From contig JBALVT010000002.1 of NCBI GenBank assembly GCA_036961345.1, positions 23,978 to 87,977 on the forward strand: DNA of 64,000 bases, written 5' to 3'. Position 1 is the first letter of the stretch; every line of letters starts with the position of its first letter. The position numbers and the translations under genes were made by a program. The notes beneath the pieces were generated by a model, which saw only the letters and a program-made list of their open reading frames with translations, did no database searches and had not been told where the DNA came from. This document shows, piece after piece, positions 1 through 8,122 of the stretch. Source of the DNA: JBALVT01 sp036961345. GTDB lineage: Bacteria > Pseudomonadota > Gammaproteobacteria > Pseudomonadales > Halieaceae.

Positions 1-1416
1 CGACAGACGCTGACACTGCACAGTTCAGCGGCTTTTGTCGAGAGCCTGCAAGCTGCTTTGGGGGAGAACACCGCCCAGGCAGAAGTGCAGCGGGCACTGA
101 ACGAATTACAGTTTGATGAGAATGAATCCCGACCCTACGCGCTGCGTCGCCTGCGTGGCCGGATTGAAGCGAATATATCAGGCCTGCTAGGCCCCGCCGT
201 GGCCCATAGCATTATCAATCGCTGCATTCCATTGCTGCCGGGTGTTAACGGCAGCACCGAAGACATCAATTTGATTGAGCGTAACCTCGACAGAGCACAT
301 ATTAACTTTACAGGTCTTGCCGCCGACCTGGACAACTTGCGCCGCCACTACCGGGAAACGCTGGACAATCTGCCCATCGGGGTATGCTCCATCGGCAGCG
401 ACGGCGAGTTACTGCTGTGGAATCGCTCAATGGAACAAACCACAAATATCTCGAGCAGTGAGGTACTCGGCTCACTGCTAGACTCCCTGGCCGAACCCTG
501 GAGAGAAACCCTAGGCGACTTCGTCCTGGGCAATGTAAGCACAGTTTTAAAGCAGGAGGTTCCAATAGCGGGCAGCAGCTCACGCTGGATCAGTTTGCAC
601 AAAGCCTCCATCGACGAAAGTACCCGCACTGGTAATGATCGCGTCATTCTGGTCGAGGACATAACCGACTATGAATTAATGGAACAAGAGCTATTGCACA
701 GCGAGCGCCTGGCCTCAATAGGCCAGCTGGCCGCTGGCGTAGCTCACGAAATTGGCAATCCGGTCACCGGCATAGCCTGCCTGGCGCAAAACCTTGAATA
801 CGAAACCGATACCAGCGAAATACGCGAAACCGCCAAAGAAATTCTCAAGCAAACAGATCGGGTCACTCGCATTGTCGAATCCCTGGTGAATTTTTCCCAC
901 GTTGGTTCGAGTTCGGGCGATACAAAACTTGCTCCGTCCAACTTGGCCGACTGCGTAGACGAGGCTGTTCATTTGCTGGAACTGGACCCCGAGGCCAAAC
1001 GGGTTAATTACCACAACCAAACAGACCGGGAACTGGTCGTATTAGCCGACAGCCAACGCTTGCTGCAGGTATTTATCAACCTGCTGGGTAATGCCAGGGA
1101 CGCCTGCGAATCCGGCGGCCATGTAAGTGTTTCTGCCAACATTCTCGGAGACCTGGTAACAGTTGATATTGAAGACGATGGCTGTGGCATTTCTGCAGAC
1201 CTACAAGCGCAAGTATTTGACCCCTTCTTCACTACCAAAGACCCCGGGCAAGGCACAGGCCTGGGATTAGCACTGGTTTATACCATCATGGAAGACATGG
1301 GCGGCAACGTGCAGCTGGAAAGCCCGATCGGTAGAATCGGTAACGACCCTTATTCTGGAACCCGCATAACCCTGGAACTACCCCTGGCCAGTTACGGCAG
1401 CGAATTCGACATATAG
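1..1416 (+). CDS. cbrA: CbrA-type sensor histidine kinase (5' end outside window)
   Basis: The reading frame is open from the first base of the window, so only the C-terminal 471 residues are visible. Domains in order are a linker, a PAS domain (about codons 120-220), a HisKA dimerisation domain and an HATPase domain. The phospho-acceptor His is codon 745-747 in the motif AHEIGNP. The N box reads NLLGNARDA, and the G boxes DDGCGIS and GTGLGLAL are intact. CbrA proteins carry an N-terminal sodium/solute-symporter domain, which would lie upstream and cannot be checked here. The assignment rests on the cbrB-gap-pcnB-folK-panB-panC order, as in Pseudomonas, where CbrAB controls carbon/nitrogen balance. 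A TTG at 58 could be read as a start but is internal. Confidence 0.88.
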   Translation, partial: RQTLTLHSSAAFVESLQAALGENTAQAEVQRALNELQFDENESRPYALRRLRGRIEANISGLLGPAVAHSIINRCIPLLPGVNGSTEDINLIERNLDRAHINFTGLAADLDNLRRHYRETLDNLPIGVCSIGSDGELLLWNRSMEQTTNISSSEVLGSLLDSLAEPWRETLGDFVLGNVSTVLKQEVPIAGSSSRWISLHKASIDESTRTGNDRVILVEDITDYELMEQELLHSERLASIGQLAAGVAHEIGNPVTGIACLAQNLEYETDTSEIRETAKEILKQTDRVTRIVESLVNFSHVGSSSGDTKLAPSNLADCVDEAVHLLELDPEAKRVNYHNQTDRELVVLADSQRLLQVFINLLGNARDACESGGHVSVSANILGDLVTVDIEDDGCGISADLQAQVFDPFFTTKDPGQGTGLGLALVYTIMEDMGGNVQLESPIGRIGNDPYSGTRITLELPLASYGSEFDI

Positions 1417-1520
1417 GAATATCGGTAACACCCAGGACCTCCACAGCTGGAAAAATACTCGCCGTAGGAGTATGTTGTGTCAGTTATACACAAAAGGTAA
1501 CACCAAGGAAGCAAGGATAA

Positions 1521-2984
1521 ATGAAGCAGATTCTCGTAGTAGAAGATGAATCCGTCATCCGTACTGCATTGCGTCGACTGCTTGAGCGCAACGAATATCT
1601 GATTAGCGAAGCGGGCTCCGTACAGGAAGCCGAAACCAATTTTAATTTGGCAGATTTCGACCTGGTGATCAGCGACCTGCGTCTTCCCGGTGCCCCCGGC
1701 ACCGACCTGATTCAGAAAGCCGGCGATGTTCCAGTGCTGATCATGACCAGCTACGCCAGTTTACGCTCAGCAGTTGACTCGATGAGAATGGGAGCGGTTG
1801 ATTACATCGCCAAACCCTTTGATCACGGCGACATGATTAACGCGGTGGCACGCATTATTGCAGATCATCCGACCCAAAAATCCCAGGGTGAAGCGCCCTC
1901 GTCTACACCCGCTTCATCCGGCAATCGGGTGACGGGTATTATCGGTAATTGCCCGGCCATGCACACACTGTTCGACCATATCGAGCGCGTAGCCCCCACA
2001 GACGCCACGGTACTGGTGCTGGGCGAAACGGGTACCGGCAAGGAGCTGGTGGCCAGCAGCGTGCACCAACACAGCCGACGATCCAACAAGACATTGATCT
2101 CGGTAAACTGTGCCGCCATTCCTGACACCCTGATCGAATCGGAGCTCTTTGGCTACGAAAAAGGCGCATTTACTGGCGCCAATGCCAGTCGCATGGGCTT
2201 GATCGAAGCGGCCGATAACGGCACCCTCTTTCTCGACGAAATTGGCGAACTACCCATGGAGGCCCAGGCGCGTTTACTGCGCTTTATTCAGGAGGGCGAA
2301 ATACGCCGCATTGGTTCCGTGCATTCGCGTAAAGTGAATGTCCGCCTGATCTGCGCAACCCACCGAAATTTGAAAGAGCTGGCTGCAGAAGGCCTCTTTC
2401 GTCCAGACCTGTATTACCGGATCAATGTGTTAAGGCTCTCGCTGCCCCCCCTGCGAGAGCGCGGCAAAGATATTCTCCAATTGGCCGAAAGCCTGTTACA
2501 GCAACAGGCTCAACGCCTGAATGCCGGGAAAAAACGTCTTTCTCCCAAGGCCATACAGGCCATTACAACCTACCAGTGGCCGGGCAATGTCAGAGAGCTC
2601 GATCACGCAATAGAGCGCGCGGTCATTCTTACCGACGCAGAAGAAATCGATAACGAAGCACTGGGCATTGATTTGGAGCTGGTCAATATCAGCAGAATAC
2701 GCGGTCAGAGCACAGACAGCTCTGCGTCCAATCCCAACAGAGTCATGAGCAATGATCCGCCGGAAGACCTCTCTTTGGAAGACTACTTCCAGCGCTTTGT
2801 CCTCGAGCACCAGGACTCCATGAGCGAAACCGAACTCGCCCAAAAACTTGGCGTCAGTCGTAAATGCCTGTGGGAACGCCGGCAGAGATTCGGGCTACCA
2901 AGGCAAAAAAACGGCACACCATCGCGCTCGAGAAAAGCTGTAATGAGCGAAAAAAGCCCGCAGAAAAATGTTACCGGCGGCTGA
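1521..2984 (+). CDS. cbrB: CbrB-type sigma-54-dependent response regulator
   Basis: An NtrC-family activator of 487 residues. The receiver domain (about 1-120) has the acidic pair Glu8/Asp9, phospho-acceptor Asp52 and Lys98. The AAA+ domain has Walker A GETGTGKE (168-175), the sigma-54-contacting GAFTGA loop (215-220) and Walker B TLFLDE (235-240). A Fis-type helix-turn-helix lies near 445-470 (MSETELAQKLGVSRKCLWER). The ATG is preceded by AAGGA at 6 nt spacing. It follows the partner kinase by 104 bp, and that gap contains two GTAACA half-sites. In Pseudomonas, CbrB drives the small RNA crcZ encoded immediately downstream; the gap after this gene has the same architecture. The symbol rests on synteny and domains. 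Confidence 0.9.
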   Translation: MKQILVVEDESVIRTALRRLLERNEYLISEAGSVQEAETNFNLADFDLVISDLRLPGAPGTDLIQKAGDVPVLIMTSYASLRSAVDSMRMGAVDYIAKPFDHGDMINAVARIIADHPTQKSQGEAPSSTPASSGNRVTGIIGNCPAMHTLFDHIERVAPTDATVLVLGETGTGKELVASSVHQHSRRSNKTLISVNCAAIPDTLIESELFGYEKGAFTGANASRMGLIEAADNGTLFLDEIGELPMEAQARLLRFIQEGEIRRIGSVHSRKVNVRLICATHRNLKELAAEGLFRPDLYYRINVLRLSLPPLRERGKDILQLAESLLQQQAQRLNAGKKRLSPKAIQAITTYQWPGNVRELDHAIERAVILTDAEEIDNEALGIDLELVNISRIRGQSTDSSASNPNRVMSNDPPEDLSLEDYFQRFVLEHQDSMSETELAQKLGVSRKCLWERRQRFGLPRQKNGTPSRSRKAVMSEKSPQKNVTGG

Positions 2985-3016
2985 TGTAGCAGAAAATATG
3001 GAGTAAATAGGTAACA
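2969..3016. promoter_or_regulatory. Candidate CbrB upstream activating site
   Basis: TGTTAC at 2969-2974 and its inverted partner GTAACA at 3011-3016, 36 bp between them. The pair starts inside the last codons of cbrB and lies about 80-125 bp upstream of the -24/-12 promoter at 3092-3106, the usual distance for an NtrC-family enhancer. From memory, CbrB sites in Pseudomonas contain TGTTAC-type half-sites. The same half-site occurs twice between cbrA and cbrB (1425-1430 and 1497-1502). Binding is inferred. Confidence 0.5.
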
Positions 3017-3091
3017 AATCGTCACTCATAGGGAAAAGTAAATATTCACATAATTACCTAACCGACTGTATTAATTAACTTATTTAACTGT

Positions 3092-3107
3092 TGGCACAAC
3101 ACCTGCA
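3092..3107 (+). promoter_or_regulatory. Sigma-54 (-24/-12) promoter for the non-coding RNA
   Basis: The sequence TGGCACAACACCTGCA matches the consensus TGGCACRNNNNTTGCA at all but one specified base, with the obligatory GG (3093-3094) and GC (3105-3106) exactly 10 bp apart. It predicts transcription from about 3117-3118, at the start of the AAN-rich module. No protein-coding start is nearby: pcnB begins about 460 bp downstream. Its place directly after a sigma-54 activator gene matches the crcZ promoter of Pseudomonas. Confidence 0.75.
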
Positions 3108-3116
3108 TTTGTTCGC

Positions 3117-3475
3117 GCAGCAACAAGAATAAAAATAACATATTGCTGCAATAAAAATAATACGAACCACTACGGACCTGGACGGGGAAGAAACTTTCCC
3201 CTTCAATTTCCCTCGCTTTATAGATTAGCCACACATTGAGGCTTTACCCTGCGAACGGATTTGCAAGCTTGCAGATGACGTAGGAGGGCAGCGGCAATGG
3301 ATATAGATTTGGCTATATCAACATGGTTTAGTTATAACGATTCGGTTTAGGGTTTACTTAGGCTAATTTTTAAAACTGTGTTTTTATACATGCCAATAAT
3401 AATAACGATGACTAAAAAATAACAATAAGACTCGACGTGAGACCTGGATGGGGAAAACTCTGTTTTCCCTGTCAT
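3117..3475 (+). ncRNA. crcZ: CrcZ-like Hfq-decoy small RNA with two AAN modules
   Basis: The 595-bp gap between cbrB and pcnB has no plausible coding gene but holds two similar modules. Module A has six consecutive AAN triplets (3122-3139) in the loop of a hairpin with arms GCAGCAA (3117-3123) and TTGCTGC (3143-3149), then four more (3150-3161). Module B has four AAN triplets (3395-3406) and five (3415-3429). Each module ends with GACCTGGAYGGGGAA (3175-3189; 3441-3455) that begins a hairpin: GGGGAA/TTCCCC at 3184-3201 and GGGAAAAC/GTTTTCCC at 3451-3469. Repeated AAN is the (ARN)n pattern bound by the distal face of Hfq and typical of CrcZ/X/Y. I cannot tell one RNA of about 360 nt from two tandem RNAs. 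The 3' end is uncertain because neither hairpin has a clean U tract. Confidence 0.68.
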
Positions 3476-3579
3476 CATTATTCGCTCTTTCACACTACCT
3501 GATACCGCACATCTGGATAACCGACCGTACTGTGTTAGACTCCCTCGCCATCCAACTACTGTAACAGGCACACCTAGGC

Positions 3580-4872
3580 TTGAACGTCATCCCCAGGGAT
3601 CAGCACTGCATATCCCGTAAAGACATCAACGACAGCGCACTTAAAGTTATGTCGCGATTGCGCAACAAAGGGTTTCAAGCGTACCTGGTAGGTGGAGCGG
3701 TGCGAGACCTGCTGCTGGGAGGACACCCCAAAGATTTCGATATCGCAACCGACGCCACCCCCGAAGCTGTTCACGATTTGTTTCGCAACTCTCGTATAAT
3801 CGGCCGTCGCTTTCGCATCGTCCACGTACGCTTTGGCCGGGAGATCATTGAAGTAACCACTTTCCGTGGCCACCACGAAAATGGCGATGAAAACAATACC
3901 AGCAGCGGCGGCAATCACTCGCGACAATCTGACAGCGGCATGTTACTTCGCGACAATGTTTACGGCACCCTGGAAGAGGATGCGGCGCGACGAGATTTAA
4001 CCATCAATGCCCTGTATTACGATTCAGGCAAGTTTGAAGTCTTCGACCACACCAATGGCCTTGAAGATCTAAACAATCAAAGTATCAGCATAATCGGTGA
4101 CCCGGCGACGCGCTATCGGGAAGACCCCGTCAGGATGCTGCGAGTACTTCGCTTTGCCGCCAAACTGGACTTCACCATAGAAGAGAAAACGGCCGCCGCA
4201 ATAGATGAATGCGCCGACCTTTTAGGGAATATTCCCTCTGCACGTTTATTTGATGAATTCCTGAAGCTCTTTTTGTCAGGCTATGCTGCGGCAACATTAG
4301 ATAAATTGCTCGAATACGGCCTATTTGAGTCGCTCTTTCCAGACACCGGACGCTGCCTGGGAGACGACCTCATTGCCCTGCCGCTATTGCGCGCCGCCAT
4401 GCAAAACACAGACGCCAGAATTGCAATCGGCAAACCGGTCACCCCCGCTTTTATACTGGCAGCCATTTTATGGCCCGAGGTATCTCGCCTCGAAAAGGCT
4501 ATGCGCGAGCGGGGCGATGCGCCAATGGTTGCCATGCACAGCGCAGGACAACAGGCGGTATCCAGCGCCGTGCAGATTGTCTCCATCCCGAAGCGTTTCA
4601 GCCAACCTATGCGCGAAATATGGGAGTTCCAGTTACGCCTTGAAAGACGTCAGGGTCGCAAGGCGGCAGAGCTGGTTGACCACCGTCGCTTTCGTGCGGC
4701 CTACGACTTTCTTCTGCTGCGCGAACAAGCCGGTGAAATCACCGAGGAGCTGGGGCCATGGTGGACAGAATTTCAGACTCTACCCTTTGAGGAGCGTCTC
4801 AAAGAAGCAGGAAACCAGGGCAAAACTCCCAGGCGCAATCCCCGCAAACGACCAAATCCCTCTGGTTCATGA
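3580..4872 (+). CDS. pcnB: Poly(A) polymerase I
   Basis: Adds 3' poly(A) tails that promote RNA decay; it belongs to the class II nucleotidyltransferases shared with tRNA CCA-adding enzymes. The catalytic head shows LVGGAVRDLLLG (about 36-47) and the metal-binding DFD (52-54), followed by RRFRIVHVRFG and the RRDLTINAL segment of the fold. A basic tail (QGKTPRRNPRKRPNP) is typical of PcnB rather than of CCA enzymes. The proposed start is TTG: the frame is closed by a stop at 3562 and no ATG occurs before codon 24, inside the conserved fold. There is no good Shine-Dalgarno, so the start is uncertain. The stop overlaps the folK start by 4 bp (ATGA). Confidence 0.93.
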   Translation: MNVIPRDQHCISRKDINDSALKVMSRLRNKGFQAYLVGGAVRDLLLGGHPKDFDIATDATPEAVHDLFRNSRIIGRRFRIVHVRFGREIIEVTTFRGHHENGDENNTSSGGNHSRQSDSGMLLRDNVYGTLEEDAARRDLTINALYYDSGKFEVFDHTNGLEDLNNQSISIIGDPATRYREDPVRMLRVLRFAAKLDFTIEEKTAAAIDECADLLGNIPSARLFDEFLKLFLSGYAAATLDKLLEYGLFESLFPDTGRCLGDDLIALPLLRAAMQNTDARIAIGKPVTPAFILAAILWPEVSRLEKAMRERGDAPMVAMHSAGQQAVSSAVQIVSIPKRFSQPMREIWEFQLRLERRQGRKAAELVDHRRFRAAYDFLLLREQAGEITEELGPWWTEFQTLPFEERLKEAGNQGKTPRRNPRKRPNPSGS

Positions 4873-5405
4873 GTCGGGCCTATATCGCACTGGGCAGCAA
4901 TCTTAACCACCCCGCCGAGCAACTTCGCCTGGCGGTGACCACCATCGACACCTGGGATGAAGCAACAGTAGATTGCGCGTCACACATGTATCGCAGCAAA
5001 GCGGTTGGCCCCGGGGAACAACCCGATTACCTCAACGCAGTGGTTTCGATTACGACGTCACTCATCCCCACCGCGTTGCTCGAAAAACTCCAGACACTGG
5101 AAAATAACCAGGGTCGGGTGAGACAGGAACGCTGGGGGGCCCGCACCCTTGATCTCGATATATTGTTGTACGATGAACAAAGAATTGACAGCGAAACTCT
5201 CGAACTGCCACACCCGAGAATGAAGGAACGCAATTTTGTTCTTTACCCACTGGCCGAAATTGCCGGGCAACAAATGCTGCTGCCGTGTGGCACAATCCTT
5301 GGTACATTGTTATCCGAATGCCCACACGGAGATCTTACCCTCACCGAGATGACATTCAATATTGAGCAAAAACAGACCGGGAACTCTCGCCTTGATGCAG
5401 GATAA
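4869..5405 (+). CDS. folK: 6-hydroxymethyl-7,8-dihydropterin pyrophosphokinase
   Basis: Transfers pyrophosphate from ATP to hydroxymethyl-dihydropterin, the step before dihydropteroate synthase in folate synthesis (folP lies at 22.3 kb). The N-terminus YIALGSNL and the HPPK signature WGARTLDLDIL (89-99) are clear, with LPHPRMKERNFVLYPLAEIA following. The length of 178 residues is slightly above the usual 160 or so. The start codon overlaps the pcnB stop by 4 bp, so the two are probably translationally coupled. The end overlaps the downstream kinase gene. Confidence 0.95.
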   Translation: MSRAYIALGSNLNHPAEQLRLAVTTIDTWDEATVDCASHMYRSKAVGPGEQPDYLNAVVSITTSLIPTALLEKLQTLENNQGRVRQERWGARTLDLDILLYDEQRIDSETLELPHPRMKERNFVLYPLAEIAGQQMLLPCGTILGTLLSECPHGDLTLTEMTFNIEQKQTGNSRLDAG

Positions 5406-6075
5406 TTCACCTATCAACATCGACCTAAGAGGCAGAAAACCACCGCCTTTTATTGCTATAGAGGGACCAATCGGCGTTGGCAAAACGATACTTGCCAAAC
5501 GCCTTGCGAGCAGTTTTAACTACCAGACGTTGCTCGAAGATGCCGGCGACAATCCGTTCCTGGAAAAGTTTTACCGCAACCGCAAGCAGGCCGCGCTGGC
5601 CACACAGCTGTTTTTTCTATTCCAGCGGGCGCAAAAAATCCAGGATATGCGGCAAACCGATATTTTCGAGCCGGTACGTGTATCAGACTTTCTGATAGAA
5701 AAAGATCCATTATTTGCGCGCATTAATCTCGATCGAGACGAATACCTGCTGTATGAAAAGGTATTTCATCAGCTCACAATTGATGCACCAAGGCCCGACC
5801 TGGTCATATATTTACAAGCGTCCACCGACGTTTTACTGTCGCGCATAGAAGGTCGAGGTTTGGCCCACGAACAAGGTATAGACAGGCAATATCTGGAGAA
5901 ATTGAACGAAGTGTACAGTGAGTTCTTTCTGTATTACGATGGCGCTCCTCTGCTCATTGTGAATGCCAGTGAAATAGACTTGGTCAACGGAGAGTCAGAT
6001 TACAGTCATCTGGTGGACTACCTCCTCGACATACGAAGCGGCCGCCACTACTTTAATCCAACCTTTTTTGGATAG
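5395..6075 (+). CDS. Deoxynucleoside kinase family protein
   Basis: A P-loop kinase of the dCK/dGK family that phosphorylates deoxynucleosides in salvage. It has Walker A GPIGVGKT (24-31), the base-recognition helix containing FFLFQRAQ, a DRY-like segment (LDRDEYLLY) and the lid RIEGRGLAHEQ. I chose ATG 5395, which overlaps folK by 11 bp and has GGGA about 11 nt upstream. A TTG at 5362 in the same frame would add 11 residues but has no ribosome-binding site. It sits between folK and panB, and panB starts 8 bp downstream. Substrate preference cannot be read from the sequence. Confidence 0.85.
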   Translation: MQDNSPINIDLRGRKPPPFIAIEGPIGVGKTILAKRLASSFNYQTLLEDAGDNPFLEKFYRNRKQAALATQLFFLFQRAQKIQDMRQTDIFEPVRVSDFLIEKDPLFARINLDRDEYLLYEKVFHQLTIDAPRPDLVIYLQASTDVLLSRIEGRGLAHEQGIDRQYLEKLNEVYSEFFLYYDGAPLLIVNASEIDLVNGESDYSHLVDYLLDIRSGRHYFNPTFFG

Positions 6076-6083
6076 TTGTAGAC

Positions 6084-6875
6084 ATGGGTAAAATCACAAT
6101 CAGCAATCTGCAGACGATGAAAGCCGAGAGGGAAAAATTCGTCTGCATCACCGCATACGATGCGACGTTTGCGCGCATAATCAGTGAAGCGGGTGCCGAA
6201 ACCATACTGGTGGGCGATTCGCTGGGCATGGTACTCCAGGGCCACGACAGCACCATTCCTGTCAACATTGAGGACATGGCCTACCATACGTCCTGTGTTA
6301 CTCGCGGAAACCCGGATTCTCTGGTTATCGCCGACATGCCATTCATGACCTACGCCACCCCCGAAGAAGCGTTAACCAACGCCACCAAGCTAATGCAGGC
6401 GGGCGCGCAAATGGTGAAACTGGAAGGCGGAACCTGGCTTAGCGATACCATCAGCATGCTCGTGGAGCGCGGCATACCGGTTTGTGCCCACCTCGGCCTG
6501 ACCCCACAATCCGTGCATGCCTTTGGGGGCTTCAAAGTGCAGGGCCGCACACCCAAGGAAGCCAAATCCATTCTCGCCGACTCGGTGGAAATCAAGGATG
6601 CCGGTGCCAGCTTGCTGGTACTGGAGTGTATTCCAGCTCATCTAGGCACTGATATCGCCGACAAACTCGATATCCCGGTAATCGGCATTGGCGCCGGTGC
6701 GGGCACCGATGGGCAGGTGTTGGTAATGCACGATTTACTGGGTCTGTCAGAGCATACAGCGCGCTTTGTACAAAACTTCATGGTAGGGCAAACCACCATT
6801 CAGGGCGGGTTAAAAGCCTTTGTGGATGCCGTGAAAGCCGGGGAATACCCGCAGAAAGAACACAGCTACAAATAA
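6084..6875 (+). CDS. panB: 3-methyl-2-oxobutanoate hydroxymethyltransferase
   Basis: Converts 2-oxoisovalerate and methylenetetrahydrofolate to ketopantoate, the first step of pantothenate synthesis. The 263-residue TIM-barrel protein shows CITAYDATFARI, the metal-binding VGDSLGMV (Asp45), MVKLEGGTW and HLGLTPQSV, all family hallmarks. It lies 8 bp after the deoxynucleoside kinase gene. The gap to panC is 269 bp, longer than in the usual panBC pair, so panC may have its own promoter, though I found no convincing -35/-10 pair there. Confidence 0.96.
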   Translation: MGKITISNLQTMKAEREKFVCITAYDATFARIISEAGAETILVGDSLGMVLQGHDSTIPVNIEDMAYHTSCVTRGNPDSLVIADMPFMTYATPEEALTNATKLMQAGAQMVKLEGGTWLSDTISMLVERGIPVCAHLGLTPQSVHAFGGFKVQGRTPKEAKSILADSVEIKDAGASLLVLECIPAHLGTDIADKLDIPVIGIGAGAGTDGQVLVMHDLLGLSEHTARFVQNFMVGQTTIQGGLKAFVDAVKAGEYPQKEHSYK

Positions 6876-7144
6876 CTCGCTCGTTAAATCCCAATGGCGG
6901 CAAAAAACCGGCTATGTAAGCAAGTACTTACTACCAGAAATTCCGCCGCGTTACTGCCAGAATTGAGGATTTGCTTCCTTTAGTAACAGAATAATGTGAA
7001 TATCTCCTAAAAACCCGTTGCCCGGTGTATTGGCCATGGGGCATACTTGCCAACCCTGCCACTTCAAGCATGATCGGTACGGGTTCAACGCTAGTATCTT
7101 ATACTGGTTTGGCGTCACCCATTCCGCTCAACGGGAAGGTAGAT

Positions 7145-8029
7145 ATGCGAACTTATGCAGCCAATGTTCAACTACAGTCAGCCATTCGTACTCTGCGCCA
7201 GAGCGGCCAGAGCATCGCTTTTGTGCCCACCATGGGCAATTTGCATGAAGGGCACCTTCAGTTAGTCCGCAGGGCCCAAAACCTGTGTGATGTTGTGGTT
7301 GTCAGTATTTTCGTCAACCCGCTGCAATTTGGTGCAAATGAGGATCTTGATTCCTATCCCAGAACCATGGCCGCGGATAAAGAAAAGTTATTCGGTGAAG
7401 GTGTACAGATAATCTACGCCCCGGGAGTGCAGGAAATATACCCCGAAGGAATGGCCGCCCAAACTCAGGTGCAAGTGCCAGAACTGGCTGACACATTGTG
7501 TGGCAGCAATCGCCCCGGTCACTTTAACGGCGTCACAACCGTGGTAAGCAAGCTGTTTAATATTGTACAGCCCGACGTCGCGATATTTGGCGAAAAAGAT
7601 TTCCAGCAGCTGTCGATTATCCGCAAAATGGTGGCCGACCTGTGCATGCCGATCGACATCGTAGGTGTCGCCACCAGCAGAGACGAGGATGGCCTTGCCA
7701 GGAGCTCTCGCAATGGTTTCCTAACCGCAGAGCAACGTCGCATCGCCCCCGTGATCCACCAGACCCTCATGAGCTGCAGAGAAGCAATTGCCTGCGGTTT
7801 TGACAATTTCCTGCAGCTTGAATCACATGCTCGCATGAAGCTACTGCAAGCGGGTTTCCAACCCGATTATTTTGCCATTCGCGATGCCCGCACATTGCAG
7901 ACTGTCACCGAGAATACAGAAGAAATCGCCATTCTCGCCGCTGCCAGACTCGGATCTACACGCCTGATAGACAATGTCAGATTGGCGCTCAACCCGGTTT
8001 CCGATTGGGGCATGCTGGCCTCGCACTAA
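7145..8029 (+). CDS. panC: Pantoate--beta-alanine ligase (pantothenate synthetase)
   Basis: Joins pantoate and beta-alanine with ATP cleavage. The nucleotide-binding motif PTMGNLHEGH (28-37) and the FGEKDFQQL motif identify the family. The frame extends upstream to 7025, but those 40 residues have no family similarity. ATG 7145 follows GGAAGG and gives 294 residues beginning MRTYAANVQLQ, the normal PanC start. It completes the panB-panC pair, but the gene for beta-alanine supply (panD) is not in the window. Confidence 0.95.
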   Translation: MRTYAANVQLQSAIRTLRQSGQSIAFVPTMGNLHEGHLQLVRRAQNLCDVVVVSIFVNPLQFGANEDLDSYPRTMAADKEKLFGEGVQIIYAPGVQEIYPEGMAAQTQVQVPELADTLCGSNRPGHFNGVTTVVSKLFNIVQPDVAIFGEKDFQQLSIIRKMVADLCMPIDIVGVATSRDEDGLARSSRNGFLTAEQRRIAPVIHQTLMSCREAIACGFDNFLQLESHARMKLLQAGFQPDYFAIRDARTLQTVTENTEEIAILAAARLGSTRLIDNVRLALNPVSDWGMLASH

Positions 8030-8059
8030 AGCTTTTTCAACTATTAGACCCTGGTCGGG

Positions 8060-8111
8060 TTGCTTCTTAAGGTGGCGGCAGTATTATTCTGAGTTCGTGA
8101 AAATAATACTG
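8060..8111 (+). promoter_or_regulatory. acs promoter with inverted repeat over the -10 box
   Basis: A candidate -35 TTGCTT (8060-8065), 16-bp spacer and -10 TATTAT (8082-8087). The -10 lies inside the left arm of a perfect 10-bp inverted repeat, CAGTATTATT (8079-8088) and AATAATACTG (8102-8111). The right arm ends next to the GGA that could act as Shine-Dalgarno for acs (ATG 8123). The repeat could be a repressor operator or an mRNA hairpin that masks the ribosome-binding site. Confidence 0.45.
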
Positions 8112-8122
8112 GACTCACTACT

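Noticed and set aside
1448..1462. Possible sigma-54 promoter upstream of cbrB
   Set aside because: It has GG-N10-GC but TGGAAA/TCGC at the core positions, too far from consensus to list as a feature.
4325..4906. 193-codon + frame overlapping pcnB and folK
   Set aside because: A shifted-frame shadow of pcnB; no ribosome-binding site and no protein similarity.
7025..7144. N-terminal extension of PanC
   Set aside because: The 40 extra residues precede the normal PanC start, which has a good GGAAGG signal. The extension is not family-like.
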